Origin: Blastomyces gilchristii SLH14081
Taxonomy: Eukaryota > Ascomycota > Eurotiomycetes > Onygenales > Ajellomycetaceae
NCBI RefSeq assembly: GCF_000003855.2
Contig: NW_003101675.1
Coordinates: forward strand, 1,551,277-1,615,276
DNA length: 64,000 nt
Direction: 5' to 3'
The translations under genes were made by a program, and so were the position numbers. Below, piece after piece: positions 22,401 to 32,939 of the stretch (its first letter is position 1; each line of letters starts with the position of its first letter). The notes below the pieces were generated by a model. The model did not search any database, had not been told where the DNA came from, and saw nothing but the letters and a program-made list of their open reading frames with translations.

Positions 22401-23223
22401 ACCTCGTTTCTCGTCTTTTAGGAGTTCAGCATCTTCTTCTTGCTCTGTTCGCCGCCGCCGTTCACCGCTGGCACCTCCTTTACGAGTGAGGCCTTTCCTG
22501 GAGTTGGCCTCCGCTTCATTCTGGCGATCTATCTCTGCCATAATTTCCTTTATGCGGGGATTTGGATTTGTTTCAATAAAGTGGCGGAAAAGATCAGTTA
22601 ATCCTAGCAGGTAGCGAAATCTGCGGATCGAATCATCTTCCTACAAAAAATAAAAAAAAATAATGACATCAGAATGTATCTGATTTGAGGAAGACTTATT
22701 CTGCAGGGAGGAGAGGGTGAGCTGGGGCATGATTGACTTACCTTTGATTCATCGAGACGGCCATGTTTTCGTCCCAGCACGCTTTTCCGGAGTTGAAAGG
22801 CCTCTGATCTTCGTTTTCGTCCATCTTGTTGAGCTATATCGCCCGCGATACTACTTGCGGTCGTATTTGGGTTCGTATCGGAATCCTGGCTAAATGTTAG
22901 AGCGTATGGTCTAAGTGTTTAAAATGATATCTATTTTCGCGGGCGGCAAAAGTTGACAGAAGACATACCGTGTAGTCTGGAGTGTCCTGATAATCCCGGA
23001 AGTGTTAGCGATATTTTTAACATTGGATGACTTGAAGATAGTCATATATGGCCCGAGTGGGCTGTTTGAAAGGGGGGGGGTTAAAAAAGTTTACCACCAT
23101 GCTTTGGTCCTCATCACGGGTTCCCTCCATAGTATTGGAAGGATAACCATTGGCATCAGCCATAGGAGTATCTGCCTGGGCGGGTGACTCCGACCCAGAC
23201 AGATGAGAGAGCGAAGGGGCCAT
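19464..23223 (-). CDS. isw: ISWI-family chromatin-remodelling ATPase
   Basis: Nucleosome-spacing ATPase that slides histone octamers in the nucleus. Five exons are inferred: 23,223-23,095, 22,986-22,969 (18 bp), 22,885-22,742, 22,640-19,668 and 19,589-19,464, giving 1,129 residues, normal for fungal ISWI. All junctions are in phase. Domains: AutoN-type region ([16 protein letters not shown], about 103-118); SNF2 ATPase with DEMGLGKT (221-228), DEAH (324-327), TGTPLQNN (352-359) and DRAHRIGQ (608-615); then HAND (about 770-865), SANT (about 870-920) and SLIDE (about 978-1045). The basic tail ends SKLKGKRK. The start chosen is MAPSLSHL at 23,223; an upstream in-frame ATG at 23,310 would add 29 residues. 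It is divergent from the HAPSTR1-like gene. Identity is very secure; the start and the intron-1 donor (GTAAAC) less so. Confidence 0.95.
22969..22986 (-). other. 18-bp microexon of the ISWI gene
   Basis: The exon encodes DTPDYT. The acceptor GGATTATCAG lies upstream with a GCTAAC branch site, and the donor GTATGT follows. It keeps frame between exons 1 and 3 and bridges a stretch that would otherwise contain stops. The exact splice choice is inferred from sequence only. Confidence 0.7.
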
Positions 23224-23922
23224 ATGTGCTTTGCGAGCAGCAGGCTGCACGGCGCGGCGTCCAGCCAGGAACAAGGTGATATGAAAGGCTAAACGCGTTT
23301 CAACAACCACAAAGACAGAATGTGCTGAGAGCAGGCAACGCGGAGATGCAGAGAGATAGGAAGAAAGCGTGGCAGTGGCCGTGGCTGGCAGGGTTCATGT
23401 CATTAGTGAAAGGTTGAGGGTTCGCGATTGAAGATGGCAATGTAGTATCTGAATGAATCGCGTGGCTCTAGGTTGGAAGGGCTCGAAAAGACCCGGAGCC
23501 CTTTCACGCGCGCCGATTGGCCGGGCGCTGACTGACTCAGCGGGTTTTTCATGTAAACGGAATATCTATTGTCCGACAGTGCTTGTCATGTGGTAACTAC
23601 GGCTTGGCGGGCAAACTCACCATCGAGGTACTCCTACAATCTGCCATAATTCCTCTTTGATATACCGCCTCCTCCCGACCACCTGTCCCCTTGGTTGTAT
23701 GCTACTCTATATTGCATTCCCTTTCGGTGTCTGAGAGCAGCTTTCTTCTTCTTGTTGTTCCATCTGTTTTTTTCTTTTTTGCCGAGCTTGGAACCTTATT
23801 AAGTTCGTTAACTACCCACTTTATTCATTAGTCTTGGAAGGTTCATCTGATTTTGGGTTGCCGACGCAGACGAAGATATTTTTTTTTTGGCTGCACCCCA
23901 AACTGCCAAAACACCTCGCGCC
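23224..23922. promoter_or_regulatory. Bidirectional promoter region, ISWI / HAPSTR1-like
   Basis: These 700 bp lie between divergent start codons. ATTGG at 23,516-23,520 is a CCAAT box on the minus strand, and TGACTCA at 23,533-23,539 is a Gcn4/CpcA-type site. Pyrimidine-rich tracts at about 23,690-23,780 precede the plus-strand gene, as is common for fungal core promoters. Site function is inferred from motif match only. Confidence 0.5.
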
Positions 23923-24783
23923 ATGGACTCGATGAGATCTCTCAATACGTCTCTGCCAGTTTCGTCGCCTCGTCCAAACTATGGACAGCCTCCTGAGCAG
24001 CTGCTCCAAGCGTTCAAAACTGCAGCCCTCTCCGTGACAAACCTCTACAAAACCGCCGTTTCTGACCAAGCAAATGCCCGCCAAACTGGATACCAAGAAG
24101 CTCTGGAAGACCTTCGCGCTTTTCTCGACAGGGAAAAGATTGGGTTGAGTGATGGGGAAGGGTCGAAAGTGCGATGTTGGGTCGCAGAGCGAATAGATGG
24201 AACCGCCGCCGCCACCTCTTCGATGGATAGTGACGATGAGCGAGGAGAGGTCGACAGCAAACGAGAGCGGAGTATATCCCCAACCGTCACGAGAAAACAG
24301 ACTCCGGACGTTAATCATACATCCCAAGCACCTAGAGCCACCTCTCCCCCGCGGCAAGAAACCAGTACCCTCCAACCGTCAGCACCCCCTGACTTATCTA
24401 CTACACCATCCAGACCAACCACCTTCACGTTCACCACTGGACCGCAGTTCCCGGTCCTTCAACAGTCCGATATCGACATGCAAACTTCTGAGTATGTGCC
24501 AGTGACTACTCCTGCATCCTTGCAACCGGATTCCTCCCACCTGCCACACTCGTCGACTATCAATAGCTCCCCAACCGTCAGGGTTGAAGTAGTTCCTCGA
24601 GGATCAAGAACCCCCCATCGACTCAATAACGGTAATCGACATAGCGCACGAGCGTCGGCGCGGGATCCCGTTTCAAACAATGGATCCAAGAGAAAATTCC
24701 ATTTTGGAGATTTTTTTGATATCTCCAGTCTTGGGAACGGACGAGAGGCTTTTGGAGGCGGCAAGCGGGGCCGCTTTATCTGA
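23923..24783 (+). CDS. HAPSTR1/C16orf72-like protein (DUF4588-type)
   Basis: A single-exon gene of 286 residues. The ATG at 23,923 lies in a good context (GCGCCATGG); no ATG lies further upstream in frame. Residues 22-80 contain LLQAFKTAALSVTNLYKTA and a following helix with GYQEALEDL and RAFLDREKIG. This matches the conserved 'F-x-x-A-x-x-A-V-T-x-L-Y-K' core of the C16orf72/HAPSTR1 family. In animals that family works with the HUWE1 ubiquitin ligase in nuclear stress responses. The middle is a Ser/Thr/Pro-rich disordered linker. The end has a basic KRKFHFGDF patch and finishes GGGKRGRFI, a plausible nuclear signal. Assignment rests on the N-terminal motif alone; a fungal function is inference. 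Confidence 0.72.
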   Translation: MDSMRSLNTSLPVSSPRPNYGQPPEQLLQAFKTAALSVTNLYKTAVSDQANARQTGYQEALEDLRAFLDREKIGLSDGEGSKVRCWVAERIDGTAAATSSMDSDDERGEVDSKRERSISPTVTRKQTPDVNHTSQAPRATSPPRQETSTLQPSAPPDLSTTPSRPTTFTFTTGPQFPVLQQSDIDMQTSEYVPVTTPASLQPDSSHLPHSSTINSSPTVRVEVVPRGSRTPHRLNNGNRHSARASARDPVSNNGSKRKFHFGDFFDISSLGNGREAFGGGKRGRFI

Positions 24784-25326
24784 AGTAATGGCACGCCGTC
24801 ATTTGGGGGCATAATATTGGGTTAGACAGAATTCCTTGGGATGGGATGATAACGACGGAGCATTATTATGGTTTTCATTTACTTTTACTTTTTGTTTTGC
24901 TTTCTTTTCTTTCTGCTCTTTGCTTGTCTTGTTGTTCGACCCTTTTGTCATTTAGCTTAGTCTTTATCCCCACATCCCCACATACCCTTTCTTCTGGCTC
25001 ATTGTCCCTTTTGTTTCCAACGGCCAACCCAAAGGTCATATCATGATTAGAAGCATTTACGGAGTCAGTATTCTAGCATTTTCATACATTACATAGATAG
25101 CATCCAATCAAGATACCCATGACCAGATGATATGAGCTCTTTAACTAAATTCATGTATACAAATCATATCCTCCATTCAGAGCCACAAGGTTATCTTATA
25201 GCCTCACAAGGAGACAAATGTTCCCATGGACATCCAGTCTCCCTGTCCTGTCATGCAACACAATCGTCTTCGAGCAACGTCCAACAAACATCGTATAATG
25301 GAGTGGTATCGCATTTCCTTTCGGTT
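24784..25326. other. Convergent intergenic region
   Basis: The 3' flanks of the plus-strand HAPSTR1-like gene and the minus-strand DMAC1-like gene meet here. The sequence is T-rich with short open frames that show no family resemblance. No RNA gene is seen. Confidence 0.6.
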
Positions 25327-25725
25327 TCAGTGAAGAGCACGCCATATCCCCATCCCAACCAGCGTCGCCGATATCGTCGCAATGCCTAGCCGTCTTGAAC
25401 CCATTCTATACGGAGACTTGCTCTTCAGGATGACTTTTTCTTGCTTCGTGAGATTGTTCATGCCGGAGATGTAGCTATATACGCCGAGTCCGATAAAAGC
25501 CAAACTTCCTATAAGATTTTTTTTTTTTTTTTTTTTTTTGCCGTATTAGAATAAATTGCCTGTGCCTAGTTTTCTTGCGCATCCTCGCGAGGAGCTGGGG
25601 GGAGGAGGATGAGTACCCGTACCTGTAACCTTACAAGCAAGGCAATCATCCTGGTATTTTTCCTGGGCAATCGCCTTCTTCATATCCTTGGGAGTTATAT
25701 CCCATGAAGTATCTTCTTTGGCCAT
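25327..25725 (-). CDS. Small DMAC1/TMEM261-like membrane protein (DUF4536-type)
   Basis: A two-exon gene of 94 residues (25,725-25,623 and 25,508-25,327); neither exon forms a long frame alone. The ATG at 25,725 starts MAKEDTSWDI. A Cys pair in DDCLACKVTG (about 29-38) precedes a hydrophobic stretch (LAFIGLGVYSYISG). A polar loop (NNLTKQEKVILKSKSP) leads to a second one (LGIATISATLVGMGIW). This Cys-x-x-Cys plus two-helix layout fits the DUF4536/DMAC1 family, whose human member helps assemble the distal membrane arm of mitochondrial complex I. The 114-bp intron has a GTACGG donor and contains a 23-base homopolymer. It is divergent from the AP-3 mu gene. Family call good, function inferred. Confidence 0.8.
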
Positions 25726-26132
25726 GGTAGGCTTATCTTATTAGCTGTGGAAGCGTGAGGCGATTTGCACACTTAGAAGCGGGAACCAGGTAGGAGATCC
25801 TTTCGTCATATCATCGCTCCCTTCCTGTAGTTTTTGTTCTAACTATCCAAAGTTAATCAGCTGTACTGAACGCATCCCTAGAATAGGCAATGGATTAACT
25901 AGTTAATCATAGAGCGCGGAGAGGTGCTGGATCATACATACTTTTCTCCCAAGAGAGCTCCGAGCTGGTTGCGATTTAACACTCAACTTCTGCTCGTCTT
26001 TAAGATCGGCAGAGAGAATGACCAAACTCTTAACTTATGTAATCAATCCTACGCCAACAATCCCTTCCCCGCCGGAGCCTCTTGTTGCCTGTAGCTGATC
26101 CCCAAGCACCAAAGATACCGCAAGCTGCAACA
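25726..26132. promoter_or_regulatory. Bidirectional promoter region, DMAC1-like / AP-3 mu
   Basis: These 407 bp separate divergent start codons, so both core promoters and 5' untranslated regions must lie here. No single strong motif stands out. Confidence 0.5.
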
Positions 26133-28075
26133 ATGAACAGCGCCATAGAAGCGCTTTATATATTTGATGAGCTGAAGTAAGTGATTCATTATCAAAAATT
26201 GGACTACAGGTATCTCTTTTTATTATCTTACTGACCAAGCCCGGCTTGAATTTCTAGTACTCCGATCCTTGAGCACGTCTACCGCGGCCGCCCACCTGCC
26301 GCCGTTACGCTACTCGGTCTCTTCCTCGCCCATCCCAGCCCGCGTCCTTCGCTGCTATATCTCTCCAACGCGACGCCCCCAACATCGGTCTTCTCCGTAA
26401 CGCATTCAAATCTACTGTTCCTAATCCCCTCGAGTACGGAGAGCGAACCCCTCCTCGTTCTCGAATTTCTTCACCGCGTCATTGATGTGTTGGAGGAATT
26501 CGTCGGCGCCCCGCTCCTGGCGGGGAAGATACAGAGCAACTATGACGTTGTTGCGCAATTGTTGAATGAGATGTGCGATGGCGGTATTATTTGCAATACC
26601 GAACCGAATGCGCTGCAGGAAACCGTTGAGATTCCCGGGTGGATGGATAAGTTGCTTGTCGGGGTTGGCTTGCCAGGGTCAATATACAACCCCCTTGATC
26701 ATTTCGGAGCTTTTGTTTTGAGTTTATGGAAGCTGTCGTTTGTCTGTTTTGGAGGTGATAGGCTGACCGGCCGCTGTATGAATAATAAAACAGTGCTTCA
26801 CCCGCCCTTGGACCTTCGAATTCGCTGAAATCATCACTGGCCACTGCGGCGCATGTAAATGGAGCGTCAGCCCCAGCCATTCCGTGGCGACGACAGGGGG
26901 TCCGGCATACGTCCAACGAACTATACGTCGATATAGTTGAGTCTTTGTCCGTTACACTGGCTCCCTCGGGAAGACCTATTTCAGCACTAGTACATGGGAC
27001 TATTGTCTTCACTGCGAAAATATCAGGGGTGCCCGACTTGTTGCTCTCCCTCGGCGCCCCGGGAGGTCAAAAAAACGTAGCCCACAAGCTTCAACTCCCC
27101 GTATTTCACCCCTGCGTTCGTCTTGCACGATGGAGGGAAAAACCGGGAGAGCTCAGCTTCGTCCCTCCTGACGGGCGTTTTGTGCTTGCAGGGTATGAAG
27201 TTGACCTACAGCCCATCGAACCTGACAAGGACAATCCACCTAGCCACATGGAGAAGCTATTCCTACCTGCTAGCGTAGACCTACAAAGGTCCCTGGGCCC
27301 AACCGGGGCCGAATTCGAAGTCCGACTTACCTTAAACACCAACTTCCCCGGCTTACCACCTAGGAGTGGATTACCCGGCCGGGGTTCAGGGACATCCACC
27401 CCATCATTCCTCGGAGGCAGCTCCAGTTCCACATCCAACGCCCCAACCATAGACGAAGTAGTAGTCACAGTCCCCATCTCCACCTCCGTCCGGAACCTCA
27501 CAGATCTCCGTCCTAGCCGCGGCGAAGCGAATTTTACACCGGGCGGCGACACGCTCGAATGGCGCGTCCCTACAACCAGCAAAGACGCAGGCAGCCTCTC
27601 CGGCACCGCAACCCTGCGCTGCACGATAATCGGCCCGCTCTCCTCACCAGCCAACGAAGACGACGATGATAATACTAGATACGAATCCACACCGAGCTCC
27701 GCGAGAAAACAATACCGCACAAACCCCCTAATCGGCTACTACGACGACACCCTCGCCCACCAGCCCGAGAGCAGTTACCAGGACCTGGAACATGCCCACC
27801 ACACCTCAAAACAACACTACCCCTCGTCATCATCGGGCCTGCAAGGCTCGACGACGACGCCGCTCGAGCGCGCGCGCAAGTCGCATATGGCGTCTTTGAT
27901 GCCATCGTCTGTTTCTGTGTCGTTCACGGTGCGCGGGTGGCTACCGAGCGGAATACGGGTTGAAGGGTTGCTGGTTGATGCGCGGAGGAGCCGGGGGCTG
28001 GGTGAGGGGGTCAAGCCGTATAAAGGGGTTAAGTACCTGTGTGTTAGTCAGAAGGGGGTGGAGAAGAGGTGTTAG
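26133..28075 (+). CDS. apm3: AP-3 adaptor complex mu subunit
   Basis: Medium chain of the AP-3 coat, which binds tyrosine-based sorting signals and sends cargo from Golgi/endosome to the vacuole. Three exons are inferred: 26,133-26,176, 26,258-26,677 and 26,794-28,075, giving 581 residues. Exon 1 encodes MNSAIEALYIFDEL, the start of the longin fold. Exon 2 holds the rest of it (VLEFLHRVIDVLEEFVGAPL, then VVAQLLNEMCDGG and CNTEPNALQE). After a variable linker the mu-homology domain starts at IPWRRQGVRHTSNELYVDIV (184-203) and ends with the hallmark GVKPYKGVKYL near the C-terminus. A Gly/Ser-rich insert lies near 285-300. Intron 1 is canonical. The intron-2 donor reads GTCAAT, which is weak, but acceptor, branch site and phase agree. 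Confidence 0.92.
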
Positions 28076-29049
28076 ATTGTGGAGGTGCAAATTTTGGATA
28101 GGATAGGCCGTGTGGTAGGGGTATGTGGTATGGAAAATGACGTGGGAGTTTGGTTTGTTTATTTCTTGCCTTCCTTTAAAAAAAGAAAAGGAAAGATATT
28201 CATGACTGCTGCATTGGAACATAATCGAGAGCGGGTGTTTTGTCCTTTTGCAACGCTAATTACTGTTTAAGTGTTTGCTGTTCTTTTTACTTTGCTGGTG
28301 TAGGTAGGTAGGTATGTACTATACATATATCAATTCAATGTCCATGACCTACAGAGGGAGCACCGTTCGTTCTAGGTGATTAAATAAAAACCTGAAGAAC
28401 GATTTAGTTATACTATGCGATATGGTTCATCAAAGATAATTTAAACCAACCTATGTAGGTGACTTACCACCGGAGAAAAGAGGTAGTATTGGTGTGATCC
28501 TCGGACGCCCGATCAATGCGATAGGAGCACATTCATTGGAAATTTGACAGGATCGAAGAGGGCGTACGGCGTCATCATCACAATCTCCCTTACGCCTCCC
28601 TCTTTGTCGAGTTCATCCATCTTTCTACTTTCTCCTGCTTTTCCTGCTTTCCCTCTCCCTCCTATGTGACTTGTATATTCATTCATAACCTCGGGGGTAT
28701 GTAAAGTGTAGATAATTAAATAGTTGCCCCAAAAAGCCAAAAAGGGGGAAAGGCGGAATTCCGCCTTCTCTCCCTTCGACGCTTCCTTTCCCTTTCATGA
28801 CTTTAAATTTTCGTTCACAAGTTCATCAGAACAATTTATTTATGGTATGTTTGTTAGGTATATATAGTACTTACATACACATATGTACCGAACAAACGAA
28901 AACGCGGATTGCACATAACTATGATTGGCAAACATAAGGTATGGAAGAAAGGTAATAAAAAACAACAATAGGAAGAGAACGTGCATGAAGTGATCAGTGT
29001 GTGTAAATAGATGAAGAGGAAAAAAAAAGAAAAGAAAAAAAAAGAAAAG
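28076..29049. other. Intergenic, 3' flank of AP-3 mu and right edge of the gene island
   Basis: The first half has host-like composition. From about 28,840 the sequence turns AT-rich, with a purine stretch at 29,015-29,048. No supported gene is seen; the short minus-strand frames at 28,513-28,740 and 28,840-29,118 lack family resemblance. Confidence 0.6.
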
Positions 29050-29271
29050 TATAATATAAAGAAATAGATGAGTTTCTATACTGACTGTATAAATCTTCTT
29101 TTTTCCATCTTCATTCAAATTAAATATATGATAAGTGAATTCCTTATATATTGATTTGAAATGTGAAAAATGTAGTTAATAAGTGACTTACAGATCTCTT
29201 ATCATATTTCTGTTATATATATGAAATTTCTTGTAAAAGTGATGTATTTTAGAAGTAAAGCTAACAGTAGT
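29050..29271 (-). mobile_element. Gypsy family-3 copy D, distal end cut off by Copia insertion
   Basis: It is nearly collinear with 62,367-62,575 in copy E. It is separated from the rest of the element (50,307 onward) by the Copia insertion; joining 29,271 to 50,312 reproduces the uninterrupted order seen at 62,570-62,590. It is the 3'-terminal (LTR-side) part of a minus-strand Gypsy. The outer boundary near 29,050 is set by the end of similarity with copy E. Confidence 0.75.
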
Positions 29272-29380
29272 TGTTAGTGATTACTACACCTACTCTAGTC
29301 ACATGTCACCTCAATCTATTCATTTAGTGTAACTCACATAGTTAGATTACAACACAACACAACAATGTTATTCTTCAAGA
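29272..29380 (+). repeat. 5' LTR of the Copia element
   Basis: It is near-identical to 50,198-50,306. The end is ambiguous by one base because the last A is shared with the duplication. It is very short for a Copia LTR. CpG sites in the 3' LTR (CTCGCGTAG) read CTCACATAG here, so this copy has been mutated further. Confidence 0.9.
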
Positions 29381-29399
29381 GGTTATAAAGCCCTCTATG

Positions 29400-30585
29400 C
29401 AATGAAAAGCTGGAAAATAACATGCAATTGACATCTCCACGCGTCATTACAAGCATGCCTAGATGATTTATTAATTAATTGAACCCATGATGAACCTGAG
29501 ATCAGGTGAAAAGCCTGACTTAACAAAGAATTACATGTCAATACATAGAAGAAGAAATTTACAAACATCTGAAGTATAAGAAGAATTGAATATAAGCTTA
29601 TCAATATCTGTAATAAACTGAAAAGTGACTGTCTCAGAGATATTTAAGCTGGATAAAATCATCACAGAGAAACAGTCTGATAAGTTTAATATATATAAAG
29701 ACTCAGTTGAAGATATTAGTGAGATATCAGACAATATAAAGAGCTCAAGTGACTGAAATAATAATAGCTCAGTAAGTGAGAAGACTCACATGAGACTAGA
29801 AATTATAAGACTTCAGTATAAGATTGAGTAGATAAAAATCAGTAGAGATAACTCTGTAAATAATAAGATAAGAGCAGATCTGATAGAATATCTTCAATAG
29901 AAAGAGAAGATATCTATTATAATAAAAGTTCTTAAAGAATTCAGAAGCTAAGTAAGACTTATTAAAAAATTAATAGTTCTCACTGAATTTATTAACTACT
30001 TAATATGAAGAGAGAAAATTCTTTTAACTATAAAACAGTCTGAAATTAATAATATTCTTAAAGATAATAATCTTGATAAGAATATTATTATAAATATATA
30101 ACATTTCTGAAAAGAATGCAATCTTTGATTATATAGTTATATATAATCTGTAATTATCTCACAGACTAAAACTTATTTCACTATACTTAAGAAATTCAAG
30201 TTATCTACTTATACTTTATAAACTATTATAGAGAATAACTTTTCTGAGAGATCTACTATTTACAGAATCTATCTGTTTGAGAAACTGATTAGTATAACTA
30301 CTAAGTTAAAAGACTCAGATTACACTTTCATTGAATATCTGATTATTATAAGAACTGATTATATCTGTCTAGAATATAAGATTCTGAATATCATATTTTT
30401 CAACAGACTGCTTACAGAAGTTAACAGAGATTGAGTCTTATTTATAAGAAATTAAATAAATCAAATTAACAAAGATAATACTTAACTCTTAGAGAATAAT
30501 TTTATAAGTCTGTACTGTGATATTCTTTTACAGCTCTCTGCTGTGAATGAAGTAAATACTGATATATCTAGAAATTCTATCAACA
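29400..30585 (+). pseudogene. Copia gag remnant, first part
   Basis: This plus-strand region between the 5' LTR and the Gypsy-1 insertion has many stops. Fragments resemble Copia gag (for example YFSTDCLQKLTEIESYL and later NEVNTDISRNSINM). Its continuation with the zinc knuckle lies at 46,415 onward, after the nested element. Confidence 0.5.
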
Positions 30586-30778
30586 TGTGATTCAAAGATT
30601 GCTTGCCAGCGTACGATTACAGGCGTACGCCGGCTTCTTATATATTGTAATATCATATGCTAAATTAATTAGTGGCCGCTATGGCCCCTTTACACTTATA
30701 AGCAAGTTCAGAAGCGGCCGTGTTATTATTCAACAGTTGTACATTCTTTCAAATCACTATACATTCTTCTGAACCACA
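30586..30778 (-). repeat. 3' LTR of Gypsy-1 copy B
   Basis: This 193-bp LTR shows the conserved hairpin at 30,605-30,634 and a diverged version of the duplicated 20-bp unit at 30,739-30,778. It is more AT-mutated than the partner LTR at 46,218. Confidence 0.9.
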
Positions 30779-31154
30779 TTCTCTCTCACCAGATTCAATC
30801 ACACTTACATGATCATGATATTCACCCTAGCTTCATGCGGATTAGCATGCTACTAGCATTCATGATCTTGTGACCTATCTCTGATTCAGCTAGCATTCTG
30901 TGTACACTCTTATAAAGAAACTTTCACTATATTACATTACTCATTCACTAACTTTTCTTATTCTTCAATTATCTTCTCTATCATCATTATCATCAAATGT
31001 CACTATCTTATTCAAGATTTCTATTTCTTCTTCCATTCAACTCTTTTCATCTGTTCATCTATTATATTATACATGTTTCTGATGATGATCTCTCATTCTC
31101 ATAATAAGCATTCTCATAGTGCTCATATCAGGCAGTTCATTAGCAGTAAGTATA

Positions 31155-32749
31155 ATACATTATGAAATGTGATCAGGACTTGTTTATCTTCTAACAATTA
31201 TCAGAATATACTATCATGAATGACACATCTTCTTTATCTTCTTATATACTCTTAATCTTTTTCTTCTCAGTGAGTTTCTGATTGTATTTTCTGGCATAAT
31301 TTTACATAAACACAGATGCTGATATGTTGTTTTTATTCATATAGAATCTTCACATATTAACAGATCTGCATTCACTGATAATAGTGAACTCAATGTTGAA
31401 TCATTGATTAAGAACTTGAAGAATGTAATAATAAAGAAATTACTTATATTATGTATAATCAGATCTTCTGTATCTCTCTCTGTCTTCTCTATTTCTTTCT
31501 CTGTCACTCTCTCTCAATCTTCTACACCTGTCTCTGTGTCTGATTCTTTCACTCTCACTACCTCTGTTTCTGTAACTCTCACTTCTGCTACTTCTGCTCT
31601 CATCACTACCTTTATTACTAGCTCTTCCTGTTTTAAGAAGATATTGCATAGGCTCAGTGAATCATGTTTTTCAGTGTGTATACTTCTACTCTTCTTGCTG
31701 ATCTCTAGAACAATTTATTGTATAAAGACAGTATATGACACAACTATCTGAAGCTCAGTCACAGACATTAATTATTATGTTCATTTTAAATATTTATAAT
31801 AAGATAATTATTCATTCATTTCAGAGAATCACTCTCTCTCTCAACAGTGTTAAGATTATAAGTCTTTTCATTTTTCATCTTTTCTTTCTAATACTGATTT
31901 TTCTATTCTTAGAAGAAATTGTTATAAGTTTTACTATATATGAAGTTATAGCATTCACAAACATTAAAAAGCTTTTTATAACTGTAAAGTTTAATATCAC
32001 AGAAACATCTGCTTTAATAAATTCCTTCAGAATAATAGATCTGTATCAGTCTAGTCTCTAACATCTGTCATCTGACTTTGTGATACAGATAAAAGATATC
32101 TGTGTTTTCAGAAATGAGAACATAGATATCATACTCTTTTACACTCATGAGTATAAGACTTATACACCTTGTCTGAGATGTCATCATGAAAATAAGCTGT
32201 TTATATACTGTGTTCTGCTTTCTATATTTCTCTGTATCTCTCTTTCTCTTTCTGAGAAGCCTTGTGTATATTGTAATTATATGTACAACTCTAAGGTCAG
32301 TGAGTATTTATTTGATAACTATTCTCATCTCTGATTTTGTGATTTTTATATACTAATAATAATTCTTAGTTACTCTGACATCAGAGATCATTCTAATTGA
32401 AGATAATAATACTGCTGAGACTATTCTCTCTCATTCTTAAGCTTCTTCTATTGCTTTCTCTTTCTCTTCTGCAGAGAAGATTGTGTACACACTGAGTTAT
32501 AAGCATTCAGTCTCAGATGACTCTCACTGTTGTTTATCTGATTCTATGTCTTCTTCTTCTTCTATTTCTTTCATCTCTGCTCTCTCTGTTCTGACTTCTG
32601 ATTCTGTGAGTCCTGCACTCTTCTTCAATTTTTCTATGTGTATGTGTACACATTTCTATATTAGCATTTCAGTCAATCATGTGATAAATGACAATAATGT
32701 CATATACAGAGTGATAGAGAAATCAGAGATATGTATGATGTTATTGTAA
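31155..32749 (+). pseudogene. Conserved antisense reading frames, Gypsy-1 copy B
   Basis: Copy B is on the minus strand, so these plus-strand frames are antisense to it, as in copy A. Frame one spans about 31,155-31,751 with ESSHINRSAFTDNSEL, LIKNLKNVIIKKL and a Ser/Thr linker. Frame two starts by 31,735, overlaps it by 17 bases, and holds TPCLRCHHENKLFIYC and KPCVYCNYMYNSKV. A single-base shift then separates the Ser-rich end (32,483-32,749). Residues agree with copy A throughout and three in-frame TGA codons coincide. No function is recognised. Confidence 0.5.
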
Positions 32750-32939
32750 GAGTAGCTTACAGCTCTCAAATCCCTTACAGATCTTGAGTTTTGAGATTCC
32801 TTTTGTTTTTAATGTTTTCCAGGTGATGTGGCATTGAAAATAGATTAAACATGTGATATATGAAAATGAATGAAGTATGTATAATAACATTTGTCTTTTT
32901 TACAGTCAATTCTTACAGTTAATGATCAATTCATTATTT

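Noticed and set aside
20099..22614. Many open frames on both strands inside the ISWI gene
   Set aside because: They are shadows of one long conserved coding exon.
26035..26238. Minus-strand frame over the AP-3 mu start
   Set aside because: It overlaps exon 1 and intron 1 of AP-3 mu in antisense and has no resemblance to any family.
28513..29118. Minus-strand frames at the right edge of the island
   Set aside because: Composition is biased (Lys/Phe runs), there are no splice signals or recognisable motifs, and part lies in the purine tract.
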